Source of the DNA: Mycobacterium sp. E787
Lineage (GTDB): Bacteria; Actinomycetota; Actinomycetes; Mycobacteriales; Mycobacteriaceae
DNA length: 35,616 bases
Assembly (NCBI RefSeq): GCF_001668725.1
Contig: NZ_LZKL01000110.1
Location: forward strand, 1-35,616
Reading direction: 5' to 3'
The notes under the pieces were generated by a model. It searched no databases and was not told where the DNA came from. It saw only the letters and a program-made list of their open reading frames with translations. Shown piece by piece: positions 1 through 8,153 of this stretch. Position 1 is the stretch's first letter, and the number at the start of each line of letters is the position of its first letter. The position numbers and the translations under genes are program-made.

Positions 1-1
1 C

Positions 2-1435
2 CCGATCCCCGAGAGCCCCAACCCCTCGCAGGTGGCCGGGGCGCCGGTGGCGAATGGGACCTCGGGTCTGCGGCCCGGTGCTCCGGGGCCGACGCGGCCC
101 ATCCAGGACGGTGACGGCGGCGAGATCGACAACCTGGCCGCCATGGCGGTTTCCGACATCGAACAATTCTGGGCGGGCGCCTACGGCGCGCCCTTGACGG
201 GCAACTTCGCGCCCGTCAACGCGGTGTTCTCCTGGGACTCGCGCTACAAGAACGGCAGCTTCTGCGGGGCGCCGACCTACGACACGGTCAACGCGATGTG
301 GTGCGGCAGCACCGACCCCAGGGACCAGAACTGCCCCGACGACCGGCCCAGCCCGCCGGCGACGTGTACGTTGTCGCGCAACACCATCGGCTGGGACCGT
401 GGTCAGCTCATGCCCGAGCAGCGCGACGTGGGCGGCGACATGGGCGTCGCGGTGGTGCTCGCACACGAGTACGGCCACGCCATCCAGCACATGGCCGCGC
501 TGGTGGACATCACCAACACCGCCTCCGCGACGGTGGCCGAACAGCAGGCGGACTGCTTTGCCGGCGTGTACATGCGCTGGGTGGCGGACGGCAAATCGCC
601 CAGGTTCACGCTCAGCACCGGGGACGGCCTGGCCAAGCTGCTGCGGGTGATGATCGGCATTCGGGACCCGCTGCTGGCGGCGGGCAACCCGGCCGAGCGG
701 CGTCTGGTGCACGGTTCGGCGTTCGAACGGGTCACGGCGTTCCAATTCGGGTTCGACGGCGGAGTGCGCGCCTGCGCGGGCATCAACGAGGCGGAGATCG
801 CGCAGCGCCGCACCAACCTCCCCAAGGAATTGCTCGAGCACGGCACCACCGGCGAAACGCCGATCACCAACGAGTCGGCGAAGTCGGTGCTGGAGGCGCT
901 GAACAAGCTGTTTCCCCTATCCACGCCGCCGCAGCTCGTGTTCGAGCAGCCGCCCTGTCCCGACGCCCATCCGAGCCCGCCGGCGTGGTTCTGTCCGTCG
1001 AGCAACACCATCAGCGTGGACATGCCCCGGCTGGTGATGATGGGCACGAGTTTGGCCCGCGGCTCCCCCCTCGACATGATGGGGCCGCTGTTCGGCGACT
1101 ACACCGCGTTTTCGGTGCTGGTGTCGCGGTTCATGATGGCCCTCGAGAAGCAGCACGGCGGACTCGCGCTCGACAACACCAACGCGGGGTTGCGCACCGC
1201 TTGCCTGACCGGCGTGGCGACCGCGAAGCTGTCCAAGCCCGTCGTCGTGTCCAATGGCGTCACCATCGCGCTGAGCGGCGGCGACCTGGACGAGGCCGTT
1301 TCAGGGTTGTTGACCAACGGCGCGGCCGCCGGGGACGTCAACGGCGCGTCGGCGCCGTCCGTGTTCGCGCGCATTGCGGCCTTCCGCGTCGGGGTGCTCG
1401 GGGACCAAGACCGTTGTTACAAGCGCTGGCCGTGA
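2..1435 (+). CDS. Neutral zinc metallopeptidase (YpfJ-like), 5' end cut by window
   Basis: Predicted zinc-dependent peptidase. The zinc motif HEYGH begins at nt 464 inside the context LAHEYGHAIQHMA. About 25 residues later comes EQQADCFAG, the third-ligand segment typical of YpfJ-type neutral zinc metallopeptidases (family knowledge). Two similar cysteine-containing patches, CPDDRPSPPATC (about nt 331-369) and CPDAHPSPPAWFC (about nt 957-994), suggest an internally repeated fold and disulfides, which would fit an exported protein. The reading frame is open right back to the first base, so the GTG at 32 is not necessarily the start; a signal peptide or membrane anchor may lie upstream of the window. 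Stop at 1433-1435. The next gene on the same strand starts 114 bp later. The substrate is unknown. The family call is fairly secure; the role in this neighbourhood is not. Confidence 0.8.
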   Translation, partial: PIPESPNPSQVAGAPVANGTSGLRPGAPGPTRPIQDGDGGEIDNLAAMAVSDIEQFWAGAYGAPLTGNFAPVNAVFSWDSRYKNGSFCGAPTYDTVNAMWCGSTDPRDQNCPDDRPSPPATCTLSRNTIGWDRGQLMPEQRDVGGDMGVAVVLAHEYGHAIQHMAALVDITNTASATVAEQQADCFAGVYMRWVADGKSPRFTLSTGDGLAKLLRVMIGIRDPLLAAGNPAERRLVHGSAFERVTAFQFGFDGGVRACAGINEAEIAQRRTNLPKELLEHGTTGETPITNESAKSVLEALNKLFPLSTPPQLVFEQPPCPDAHPSPPAWFCPSSNTISVDMPRLVMMGTSLARGSPLDMMGPLFGDYTAFSVLVSRFMMALEKQHGGLALDNTNAGLRTACLTGVATAKLSKPVVVSNGVTIALSGGDLDEAVSGLLTNGAAAGDVNGASAPSVFARIAAFRVGVLGDQDRCYKRWP

Positions 1436-1549
1436 CGTTCGCCGACACCCGGGTGGTTGGCGCTCCGCGAAGCCTTCCGCACCCGGCGGGGGTGCCGATA
1501 TCCTTTGCCGATGAGCCCGCCGGCTTACCCGCACACGGACTGGGCCTGA

Positions 1550-4324
1550 ATGACGCCGCACGCTGACCCGAGCGCCAACGGCGAGTCGAGCCAACGCACT
1601 TCGCGCGGAGGCGGTTGGGCCGCCCGCGGAGCCGACAGCCCGACGCTGATCGGAGACCCAGGGTTGCGGGTCGCACAGCTGGCGCTGCTCGTCGTGGCCG
1701 TCGGCCTCGTCGGCTGCCTCGCCCTGGCGGCCGTGGCGCCCGAACGCAGATGGCCGCGATGGTTGCAGTGGCTGACCGACGGCGGCGACTGGGCACCGGT
1801 CATGCTCGTGGTCGCGGTGATCGCGCTGCTGTGCGTCCTCACCTACCGGTTGCCGCGCAATCGTTCGTCGGCGGCCGTGCCGGTCATGATCGTCGTCGGG
1901 CTCACCCTGACCGGGCTGGTGCTGGGCTTCAGCTCATTCTGGGGTTGCACCAACCCGGACCATCCGACCTTCGTCAGCCCGTTGCTGTGGACGGCCTCCC
2001 TGGTGAAGGGGGGCATCGGCGACGAAGTCCTGGAAAGCGCCGGAATATGCCCGAAGCCCACGCCGGCGGCGCTGCAGGTCGCGCGCCTGACCATCGTCGC
2101 CGCGCTCTTCATCAGCGTGGTGGGCGTCGCCGCGGCGGCGTTTCGCGCGCAATCTGACCGTCTGCGCGCCGCCTGGGCGCGCACGGTGACGGTGGTGGTG
2201 GACCTCGACGACGACTCCGTGTCGATGATCGGCCCCATAGCGCGCAGTCTCCGCCCGGGCGGCGCGCTGGTGCTCATGACCGACAACGTCGACAACGCGT
2301 GCATCGCCGAGGCGCGCAGGCTGGGAGCGCGCGTCGTGCAGGTGGGCTTCGGGCGTCCCGAAACGCTTGTGGAGCACAAGTTTTGGCGTCGCCTGAGCGC
2401 GCTGTATCTGCTTTCGGCGGATCCGTCGACGAATCTCTCGCGGCTTACCGCCGTGAGCCAACTCCTGGCGCCCGTCGCGACCAGGCGGCGCATTCCCCTG
2501 ATCGTGCGCGTCGACGACCCATGGTTGGCCGAGGCCTGGCGGGCGCAGAAGTTCGGTCATCACGGCGGCGACTCCGATCACCTGTGGGTTGCCGACACCG
2601 TGTCGAAGTACGAGGCGACCGCGCGGCGGCTCACCGACCAGGTTCTTCGTAACAAGGCGGTTCGACAGATCATCGTCTGCGGCGCTTCCCAATTGACACT
2701 TGCGCTGTGCGCGGAGATGGCCCAGCGGCACATCGAGCGGTGCTTCCATGCCCCGGAGGGCCAGCCGGAACTGCCCGCATTGACCGTGGTCGCCCCCGAT
2801 GCCGACGAATACGTCAGCGACCACGAGGAACGCCACAAGCGGAAGGGGTTCAGCAGCGACCTACCGCCGGTGGACCGCGTCGCCGCGGTGCCCTCCGCGA
2901 CGGTGGTCGGCCGGGTCGTCGCCGACACCGATGGGATCGACTCGACCAAGGCCGTCATCGTGGTCGACTCGGTGGCGGCCGCCGACCCGATCCTGGGGAC
3001 ACGGTTGGCCGCAAGCCATCCCACGATGCCGATCTACATGTGCGATCCGACGGCCCGGCTCAACGCCGAAAGCGTCCCCGTCGCCTGCGAGCTGCGAACC
3101 TACCGGCTGGGAATGGAACTTCCGGACGGCCACGCCCACGACAACTTCGAACGCGCCGCCATGTTGATCCACGAGCGTTACGCGTCGTCGCAAGAGGATC
3201 GCACCAAGCCCGCGGCGCAGCCGTGGGACAAGCTCAGCGGCTTCTACAAGGGCTCCAACCGTCGCCAGCTGCAGAACGCCCTCTGGATGGTCGAGAAGAT
3301 CGCGGGCCACACCTGGAACGCCACGGACGCGCCGCACACCGCGGTGTCCCCGGAGAGCCTGGAAGCGTTGGATGCCGGCGCCGACGGGGGGACACCGCCC
3401 GCCGAGGCCGCGCTCAAAAAGCTGGAACGGCTCGGGATCGGCGAGGCCGCCAGCTACGCCATGGCGCGCGCGGAGTGGGAACAGTGGAGCAACTACCTGC
3501 GTCAGCGCGGGTGGACGTGGGGTCCCGCGCGCAACATCGCCGACAAGCGGCACGAACGATTGGTCGACAGCTGGGAGGCCACCCTGGCGGACCCCGAGCT
3601 GAGGGCGGTCGCGCTGAAGAGCCTGGCGGACTCCCAGATCGCGCTGGCCCGGCTCCAGCGGCTCGGCTTCAGCGAGGACACCGCCTACGCGATGGCGCAA
3701 GCCGAATGGGAGGACTGGAGCCGCTTCCTGCGCCGGCACGATTGGAAGCAGGGCGACCGGCGCGACGAAACCCACCGGAAACACGAGAAATTGGTGGCGG
3801 ACTGGGAAGCCACGGTGATGGACCCGGAGCTGAAAGCCGCGGCGCTCAAGAGCCTGGCGGGCACGCTGATGGAGCTGCGCAAGCTCGGTTACCGCTCGAT
3901 GCCGATGTGGGACACATACGAGCGGACGGGGACCGTGACCGCGAAACATCATCGCAGGCAATGGAAGTACACCACCGCCGCCGGGGAGGCCCTGTGCGGT
4001 GCTGCCGGCGACTGGGAGGTGCGCGATGGCAGTCACAGCTGGCCGGTGCGCGACGATATTTTCCGGGCGACCTACCGGCATCTGCGGGGAGACCAATGGC
4101 AACGCACGGGAACGGTGCTCGCGCGGCGGGCCCGGCCGGGCGAGACCGTCCCCACGCTCGAGGGACCTGTCGCGGCGGAAGAGGGCGACTTCGTGATCCA
4201 GGGTGACCGGGGCGAGCAATGGCCGGTGCGCCCTGCCGAATTCGAGCGGCGCTACCGCGGACCGGTGCCCGTCTACAAGGGCCCGAGGGTGTCCACGACG
4301 GAACCGGCGTCCGCGGATGTTTAG
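1550..4324 (+). CDS. Membrane protein with RCK/TrkA-like Rossmann region and tandem RyR domains
   Basis: 924 aa. Hydrophobic spans lie at about residues 40-62, 82-100, 108-128 and 176-198. A short loop between the third and fourth (about 140-165, with GGIGDE) sits where a pore loop would, but no TVGYG potassium filter is present. Residues 210-520 alternate hydrophobic beta strands and helices in two halves (second begins near IIVCGAS at 374), resembling paired RCK/TrkA-N domains of ligand-gated channels. Residues about 530-600 (PWDKL...KGSNRRQ) are a ryanodine-receptor (RyR) domain; two related copies follow at about 620-690 and 700-765 (AEWEQWSNYLRQRGWTWGP, AEWEDWSRFLRRHDWKQGD). Two short repeats end the protein (WEVRDGSHSWPV and FVIQGDRGEQWPV). 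RyR domains in bacteria have been proposed to bind nucleotide-derived ligands. ATG 1550 directly follows an in-frame TGA; no strong ribosome-binding site. Converges on the small RyR gene at 4351. Channel activity is inference. Confidence 0.75.
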   Translation: MTPHADPSANGESSQRTSRGGGWAARGADSPTLIGDPGLRVAQLALLVVAVGLVGCLALAAVAPERRWPRWLQWLTDGGDWAPVMLVVAVIALLCVLTYRLPRNRSSAAVPVMIVVGLTLTGLVLGFSSFWGCTNPDHPTFVSPLLWTASLVKGGIGDEVLESAGICPKPTPAALQVARLTIVAALFISVVGVAAAAFRAQSDRLRAAWARTVTVVVDLDDDSVSMIGPIARSLRPGGALVLMTDNVDNACIAEARRLGARVVQVGFGRPETLVEHKFWRRLSALYLLSADPSTNLSRLTAVSQLLAPVATRRRIPLIVRVDDPWLAEAWRAQKFGHHGGDSDHLWVADTVSKYEATARRLTDQVLRNKAVRQIIVCGASQLTLALCAEMAQRHIERCFHAPEGQPELPALTVVAPDADEYVSDHEERHKRKGFSSDLPPVDRVAAVPSATVVGRVVADTDGIDSTKAVIVVDSVAAADPILGTRLAASHPTMPIYMCDPTARLNAESVPVACELRTYRLGMELPDGHAHDNFERAAMLIHERYASSQEDRTKPAAQPWDKLSGFYKGSNRRQLQNALWMVEKIAGHTWNATDAPHTAVSPESLEALDAGADGGTPPAEAALKKLERLGIGEAASYAMARAEWEQWSNYLRQRGWTWGPARNIADKRHERLVDSWEATLADPELRAVALKSLADSQIALARLQRLGFSEDTAYAMAQAEWEDWSRFLRRHDWKQGDRRDETHRKHEKLVADWEATVMDPELKAAALKSLAGTLMELRKLGYRSMPMWDTYERTGTVTAKHHRRQWKYTTAAGEALCGAAGDWEVRDGSHSWPVRDDIFRATYRHLRGDQWQRTGTVLARRARPGETVPTLEGPVAAEEGDFVIQGDRGEQWPVRPAEFERRYRGPVPVYKGPRVSTTEPASADV

Positions 4325-4350
4325 CGAATTGCAGAGGGCTACAAGGGCTT

Positions 4351-4833
4351 TCAGGGGGCGAGCGTCGGCGTTCGTCCGCGGACAACCCGCAGGCCCACCG
4401 AAGCCAGCAGCCGGGGGATTTCCCTGACCGCGTCGCGATCGTAATCGGCGATCTCGGCGGGCAACTCCTCGAACGGCACCAGATAGGGAGTTGTCTTGCG
4501 CGCGGCGTCCTTGTCGCCCGGGGTCCAGCCGTCGGCGGTGCGCTCCCGCACCCAGCGCGCATGTTCGGCGGACGCAAGCCTCTCGACTTCCTCGTCGGCG
4601 AAGGCGAAATCATTCGCGCGCGTCCGGTCCAGTGGTGCGATATCGCAGCCGACGGCGCGCAGCTTGGCGGGGATGTCGCGGGCCTGATCGCGACTCGACT
4701 CCCTGCGCGATTCATCCAGTTCCTGCCAGGACGGCGCGGGTTTTCCGGCCGCGATCTGCGCGCTGCGCCAACGCTCGTGGATGGCCTGCGCGATCGGTTC
4801 GACGGGCCCGCTCCACATCGGCTCAACATACAT
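4351..4833 (-). CDS. Small two-copy RyR-domain protein
   Basis: 160 aa, soluble. Residues about 10-65 (IAQAIHERWRSAQ, PSWQELDESRRESSRDQARD) and 75-150 (SAEHARWVRERTADGWTPG, LVPFEELPAEIADYDRDAV) are two RyR-type repeats. Each has the pattern H-x-x-W followed by W/P-x-E-L and an acidic/basic DR or SR segment ending in a short helix (IPAKLRAVG, IPRLLASVG). This is the usual bacterial RyR-domain layout, and it resembles the RyR part of the convergent 924-aa membrane protein ending at 4324. Last gene of a minus-strand run: the nucleotidase stop is only 12 bp upstream, so co-transcription is likely. Probable ligand-binding or adaptor role; the ligand is unknown. ATG at 4833 preceded by GGGCGG. Confidence 0.75.
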   Translation of the reverse strand: MYVEPMWSGPVEPIAQAIHERWRSAQIAAGKPAPSWQELDESRRESSRDQARDIPAKLRAVGCDIAPLDRTRANDFAFADEEVERLASAEHARWVRERTADGWTPGDKDAARKTTPYLVPFEELPAEIADYDRDAVREIPRLLASVGLRVVRGRTPTLAP

Positions 4834-4845
4834 CCGCCCGCCCGG

Positions 4846-5415
4846 TCACCGCGCGTGCTGCAACGTGCTTTCCAGCTGCGGATCGTCCCAGCCGCGTAGC
4901 CGCAGCGCGGCGCTCGAGTTCCGGTTGTACGGGCGGTCGAACACGACGTGCCGCCAGCTGGCCCGACCGTCGTTCGTGTCGACTTCCGGTCGGTCGTCGA
5001 TCAGGGCAAGCCCTTCGTAGCGGTACTTTTCCCGATCGATGATCGCGTCGGTGACCACTCGTTCGCCGAAGTGGGGAACGAAGTGGCGTCGCAACCACGC
5101 GAGTTTGTTCCGCACCGACCGTTCGTTTCTGGACAGCGGCGCCGAGCAGATCCGCGGCTCGTACCCGGCATCGATGAGCCGTTGCCATCCCTGCAGCGCG
5201 TGGTCGACCAGCGGCAGATCGAGGAAGAAATCGGGATGGCGCGTGATCTCCGCGACGTGGGCCGCGTGCCGCGGATAGTCGTCGGCGACGTAGAAATTCG
5301 TCCGGGCGACGCGCGCCACGGTGCGCGGCAGCCGATCCAACACCGCCGCGTCGAAATCGGCCAGCACCCCGTCCATGTCGACCAGCACGACGTTGCCGCG
5401 ACCGCGCCCTGCCAT
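4846..5415 (-). CDS. HAD-family 5'(3')-deoxyribonucleotidase (NT5C-like)
   Basis: 189 aa. The N terminus carries DMDGVLADFD, the HAD motif I DxDGxxxDFD found in cytosolic 5'(3')-deoxyribonucleotidases, with the first Asp as nucleophile. ICSAPLSRNERSVRNK (about residues 95-110) fits motif II (Ser) and the cap/lysine segment, and ALIDDRPEVD (about 138-147) is the acidic motif III that binds Mg2+. Length fits the NT5C family. Expected reaction: hydrolysis of deoxynucleoside monophosphates to deoxynucleoside and phosphate. It starts 4 bp after the stop of the dNMP-kinase-like gene, and the small RyR gene follows 12 bp after its stop, so the three form one operon. Kinase and phosphatase of opposite direction in one operon suggest control of a (deoxy)nucleotide pool or a nucleotide ligand (inference). 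Confidence 0.8.
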   Translation of the reverse strand: MAGRGRGNVVLVDMDGVLADFDAAVLDRLPRTVARVARTNFYVADDYPRHAAHVAEITRHPDFFLDLPLVDHALQGWQRLIDAGYEPRICSAPLSRNERSVRNKLAWLRRHFVPHFGERVVTDAIIDREKYRYEGLALIDDRPEVDTNDGRASWRHVVFDRPYNRNSSAALRLRGWDDPQLESTLQHAR

Positions 5416-5419
5416 CCTG

Positions 5420-6055
5420 TCATTGTGACACCGACACCGTGCGCAGGAAGTCCCGCGCGTTCCGCAGGACCGCGTCGATGGTCAGCGTGGTCGTGTCGAT
5501 CAGGGTTGCGGGGATGGCGTCGAAGGCCGTCAGGGCCGGCAGGCCCGTGTCGACGGATTCGTAGAACCGCAACGTCTGTCGGTGCTGCTCGGTGATGAAC
5601 TCGAGTGTTTCGTACTTGTCCCCGTTGTCGTCGGCGGCGACGCGGTCGAAGGCCACCCGCGGCTCGGCGGTCAGGTAGACGATCGCTGTGGCGCGCTCGA
5701 GCTCCGTCGTGCGCAGCAACGCGTCGGTCTCGTCGTAGCTGACGCCCTGCACAGCCCCGAAGATGAAGTTGTCCATCCACCCCCGCTGGGACAGCAGCAG
5801 CGGGTGCGTTCGCCGCCAGTCGCGGATGAGGGTGTTGGTCAGCCGGGCATCCGTCGCGAACAGCAAGCGATCCGTGTGGACGTCACCGAAGGCCGACCCG
5901 CCGCCCGACACGTCCAGGAATTGCCGCACGAAGCCGTGGTACGGCAGCCGGAACCGGAACCCGCCCAGCTGCTCGGTCAGGGAACGCACCAATGTCGTCT
6001 TGCCCGAGCCGTCCAGCCCGGTGATCGCGATCCAGGGCGCGGGCGGCGGTGTCAC
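5420..6055 (-). CDS. Thymidylate-kinase-like P-loop (deoxy)nucleotide kinase
   Basis: A Walker A motif GLDGSGKTT sits close to the N terminus behind WIAIT, as in dTMP kinases. Later a D-R-V-A-A-D-D-N-G-D-K-Y-E-T segment looks like the lid of this family, followed by a helix and FYESV. Probable role: phosphorylation of a (deoxy)nucleoside monophosphate. It is clearly not the housekeeping kinase by context; it is the first gene of a minus-strand operon with a deoxyribonucleotidase and a RyR protein. The start is uncertain: GTG at 6055 gives 211 aa with the P-loop at residues 13-20, usual for the family; GTG at 6166 would add 37 low-complexity residues. The 6056-6216 interval then holds the divergent promoters for this operon and the patatin gene. 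Confidence 0.7.
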   Translation of the reverse strand: MTPPPAPWIAITGLDGSGKTTLVRSLTEQLGGFRFRLPYHGFVRQFLDVSGGGSAFGDVHTDRLLFATDARLTNTLIRDWRRTHPLLLSQRGWMDNFIFGAVQGVSYDETDALLRTTELERATAIVYLTAEPRVAFDRVAADDNGDKYETLEFITEQHRQTLRFYESVDTGLPALTAFDAIPATLIDTTTLTIDAVLRNARDFLRTVSVSQ

Positions 6056-6216
6056 GGTGGCGCCGTCCGCGCCGGCCTGCCGGGCATGGCTGCCATTGTC
6101 CGCCACGAAACCGCACGCGGACCGGGCAATCGGCGAGTTGACCGCATTCGGGGCAATCGGATGCACGCGAGCCCGGGTGGCGGATAAGTTCGGTCGCAGC
6201 GACGACGGGAGGTCAG

Positions 6217-7359
6217 ATGTCCTTCAGGGACCGCGTGAGCTCGCCGGGACCGAAGAAGCTGCTCGCCCTGGACGGCGGCGGCGTTCGGGGTGTGATCACC
6301 CTGGAGATACTGCGGCGATTGGAATCGATGCTGGCAGAACACCTCTGCGTGGGAGACGATTTCGTGCTGGGGGACTACTTCGACTACATCGGCGGAACCA
6401 GCACCGGGGCGATGATCGCGGCCGGGCTGGCCAAGGGGCTGCACGCGGGACAGCTGCTGGAGCTCTACGTGAGCAGGGGCGACGAGATGTTCGACCACGC
6501 ATCGCTGCGCCGCCTGTATCACTACCGCTACGGCAGCGTGCGGCTGCAGGAACTCCTGCAAAGCGTCCTCGGCGAAGACACCACGCTGGGCAGCGACGAG
6601 CTGAAGACCCTGCTGATGATCGTTGCGCGGAACGCGACCACCGACTCGCCCTGGCCGCTGAGCAACAACCCCAACGCGCTCTTCAACGACCCGAGCCGGC
6701 CGGACAGTAACCTGGCCATCCCGCTGTGGCAGCTGGTGCGGGCCAGCACCGCCGCGCCGACCTATTTCCCGCCCGAGACGGTCCCGCTGGGCGGGCGCAA
6801 CTTCGTGTTCGTCGACGGCGCGCTGACCATGTACAACAACCCCGCCTTCCAACTGTTCCTGATGGCGACACTCGACGAGTACCGATTAGGCTGGCCCGCA
6901 ACGGAATCCGATCTGCTGCTGGTTTCGGTGGGAACGGGCACCTGTCCCAAGGCCGACGACCGGCTGCGCCCGGATTCGATGAACCTCCTGTTCAACGTCG
7001 CCTCCGTGCCGGCGGCGCTGATGCACGCGGCGCTCACCGAACAAGACATGCTGTGCCGGGTGTTCGGCCGGTGCCGCCACGGTGCGCCCATCGACGCGGA
7101 GGTCGGGGACCTGATGCGGGGAGCCGGGCTGTTGCCGCAGCGGCTTTTCAGTTACGTCCGCTACAACGCGGAACTCTCGCGCTGCGGGCTCGACGAGTTG
7201 GGCCTGGGCGATGTGGCGCCCGAGGAGGTGCAGACGCTGGATTCGGTTGAGCACATCGGCGAGCTACGCCGGGTCGGGCAGGCGGCGGCGGGCGCTGTCG
7301 CCGTCGAGCACTTCGCCGGATTCCTGGGACGGCCCGGTGGCGTCGCCGTTCCGGGTTGA
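6217..7359 (+). CDS. Patatin-like phospholipase
   Basis: 380 aa serine acyl hydrolase of the patatin family. The oxyanion-hole motif DGGGVRG is at residues 19-25. The nucleophile elbow GGTSTGA has Ser62, and the dyad Asp lies in DGALT (Asp200), followed by NNP; all catalytic elements are present. A perfect GGGAGG ribosome-binding site at 6207-6212 fixes ATG 6217. Patatin lipases are recurrent membrane-attacking effectors in bacterial conflict systems (CapV in CBASS is the best-known example). Here the next gene, an LSDAT-domain protein, overlaps the 3' end by 23 bp, so the two are probably made together as effector and sensor (inference). A housekeeping lipid role cannot be excluded from sequence. 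Confidence 0.88.
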   Translation: MSFRDRVSSPGPKKLLALDGGGVRGVITLEILRRLESMLAEHLCVGDDFVLGDYFDYIGGTSTGAMIAAGLAKGLHAGQLLELYVSRGDEMFDHASLRRLYHYRYGSVRLQELLQSVLGEDTTLGSDELKTLLMIVARNATTDSPWPLSNNPNALFNDPSRPDSNLAIPLWQLVRASTAAPTYFPPETVPLGGRNFVFVDGALTMYNNPAFQLFLMATLDEYRLGWPATESDLLLVSVGTGTCPKADDRLRPDSMNLLFNVASVPAALMHAALTEQDMLCRVFGRCRHGAPIDAEVGDLMRGAGLLPQRLFSYVRYNAELSRCGLDELGLGDVAPEEVQTLDSVEHIGELRRVGQAAAGAVAVEHFAGFLGRPGGVAVPG

Positions 7360-8068
7360 GTTGACGGGCGCGGCCTCCGCGCGCGCCGTGCATGTCGGCG
7401 AGGAGAACCAATTGCCGGCCGCGCTCGACGCGCTGGGGCTGCGCCCGCCGCGGCCGGCGGTGGTGGTTGTCGGCGGGGCCGCGGGGCTGGACCGGGACGG
7501 CATGGCCGGCCTGCGCCCGTTGTTCGCGGAAGCCATCGCGCCGGTCCTTCAGGCGCGCGGCGCGGCCGGCGTCGACGGCGGGACCCGGTCGGGCGTCATG
7601 CGCCTGCTCGGCGAGGCCCGTGCGGCCTGCGGGGCCACATTTCCGCTGCTGGGCGTGGTGGCCGCCGGGCCGGTGAAACTGCCGCGGGAACAGTCCCCGG
7701 GCGACGTCGCCACCTTGCTCGAACCCCACCACACGCATTTCGTCGTGGTGCCGGGCGACGAGTGGGGCGCCGAGTCGCCGTGGATCGCCCGCGCCGCAAC
7801 GGCGCTCGCGGGGTCCGGGCGATCGGTCACGGTGCTCGTCAACGGCGGGGAGATCGCCTACCTGGACGTCCGGCACAGTGTCGAAAGCGCCCGCCCGGTC
7901 CTGGTCGTTTCGGGCTCCGGGGGCACCGCCGATGTGCTCGCCGCCGCGCTTAGCGGCGGTTCGGCCGACGGCCGGGCCGCGGCCCTGGTCGGCTCCGGCC
8001 TGATTCGGGCGGTGCCGATGAGTCCGCCGGCGGTTCTGGCCGGGCTGCTCACCGCCGCCCTCGGCTGA
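7337..8068 (+). CDS. LSDAT (TRPM-type SLOG) domain protein
   Basis: About 243 aa from GTG 7337, which overlaps the patatin gene by 23 bp; the frame is open further upstream but only as a shadow of that gene. The sequence follows the LSDAT pattern of the N-terminal region of TRPM channels and its prokaryotic stand-alone version. It shows a strand with VVVGGA, then DGGTRSGVM, PLLGVVAAG, LEPHHTHFVVV, a WGAESPW segment, TVLVNGG and finally LVVSGSGGTADVL. The SLOG superfamily to which LSDAT belongs is proposed to bind or process nucleotide-derived ligands. Being fused translationally to a patatin lipase and lying next to RyR and nucleotide-kinase genes supports a sensor role in a nucleotide-linked system. 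The stop at 8066-8068 is followed by a GC hairpin. The domain call is strong; the ligand is unknown. Confidence 0.8.
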   Translation: MASPFRVELTGAASARAVHVGEENQLPAALDALGLRPPRPAVVVVGGAAGLDRDGMAGLRPLFAEAIAPVLQARGAAGVDGGTRSGVMRLLGEARAACGATFPLLGVVAAGPVKLPREQSPGDVATLLEPHHTHFVVVPGDEWGAESPWIARAATALAGSGRSVTVLVNGGEIAYLDVRHSVESARPVLVVSGSGGTADVLAAALSGGSADGRAAALVGSGLIRAVPMSPPAVLAGLLTAALG

Positions 8069-8069
8069 T

Positions 8070-8098
8070 CGGCGGGCGGGTGGGCCGGCGTCCCGCCG
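8070..8098 (+). terminator. Possible GC-rich hairpin after the patatin-LSDAT pair
   Basis: CGGCGGG at 8070-8076 is complementary to CCCGCCG at 8092-8098, giving a 7-bp stem with a 15-nt loop right after the LSDAT stop codon. No T tract follows, which is common in mycobacteria, so this is only a candidate terminator. Confidence 0.35.
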
Positions 8099-8153
8099 CT
8101 GCGCGGCCGGTGACCGAACGGGGCGCCGGGACAGGGCATTCGACGCGTGAACT

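Noticed and set aside
298..1566. 422-codon plus-strand frame inside the metallopeptidase gene
   Set aside because: Overlaps the zinc-peptidase frame completely and is Arg/Gly/Ala-rich without motifs; a typical high-GC shadow.
5420..6055. Calling this gene the housekeeping dTMP kinase (tmk)
   Set aside because: It sits in an accessory operon with a nucleotidase and a RyR protein; substrate specificity cannot be read from the sequence.
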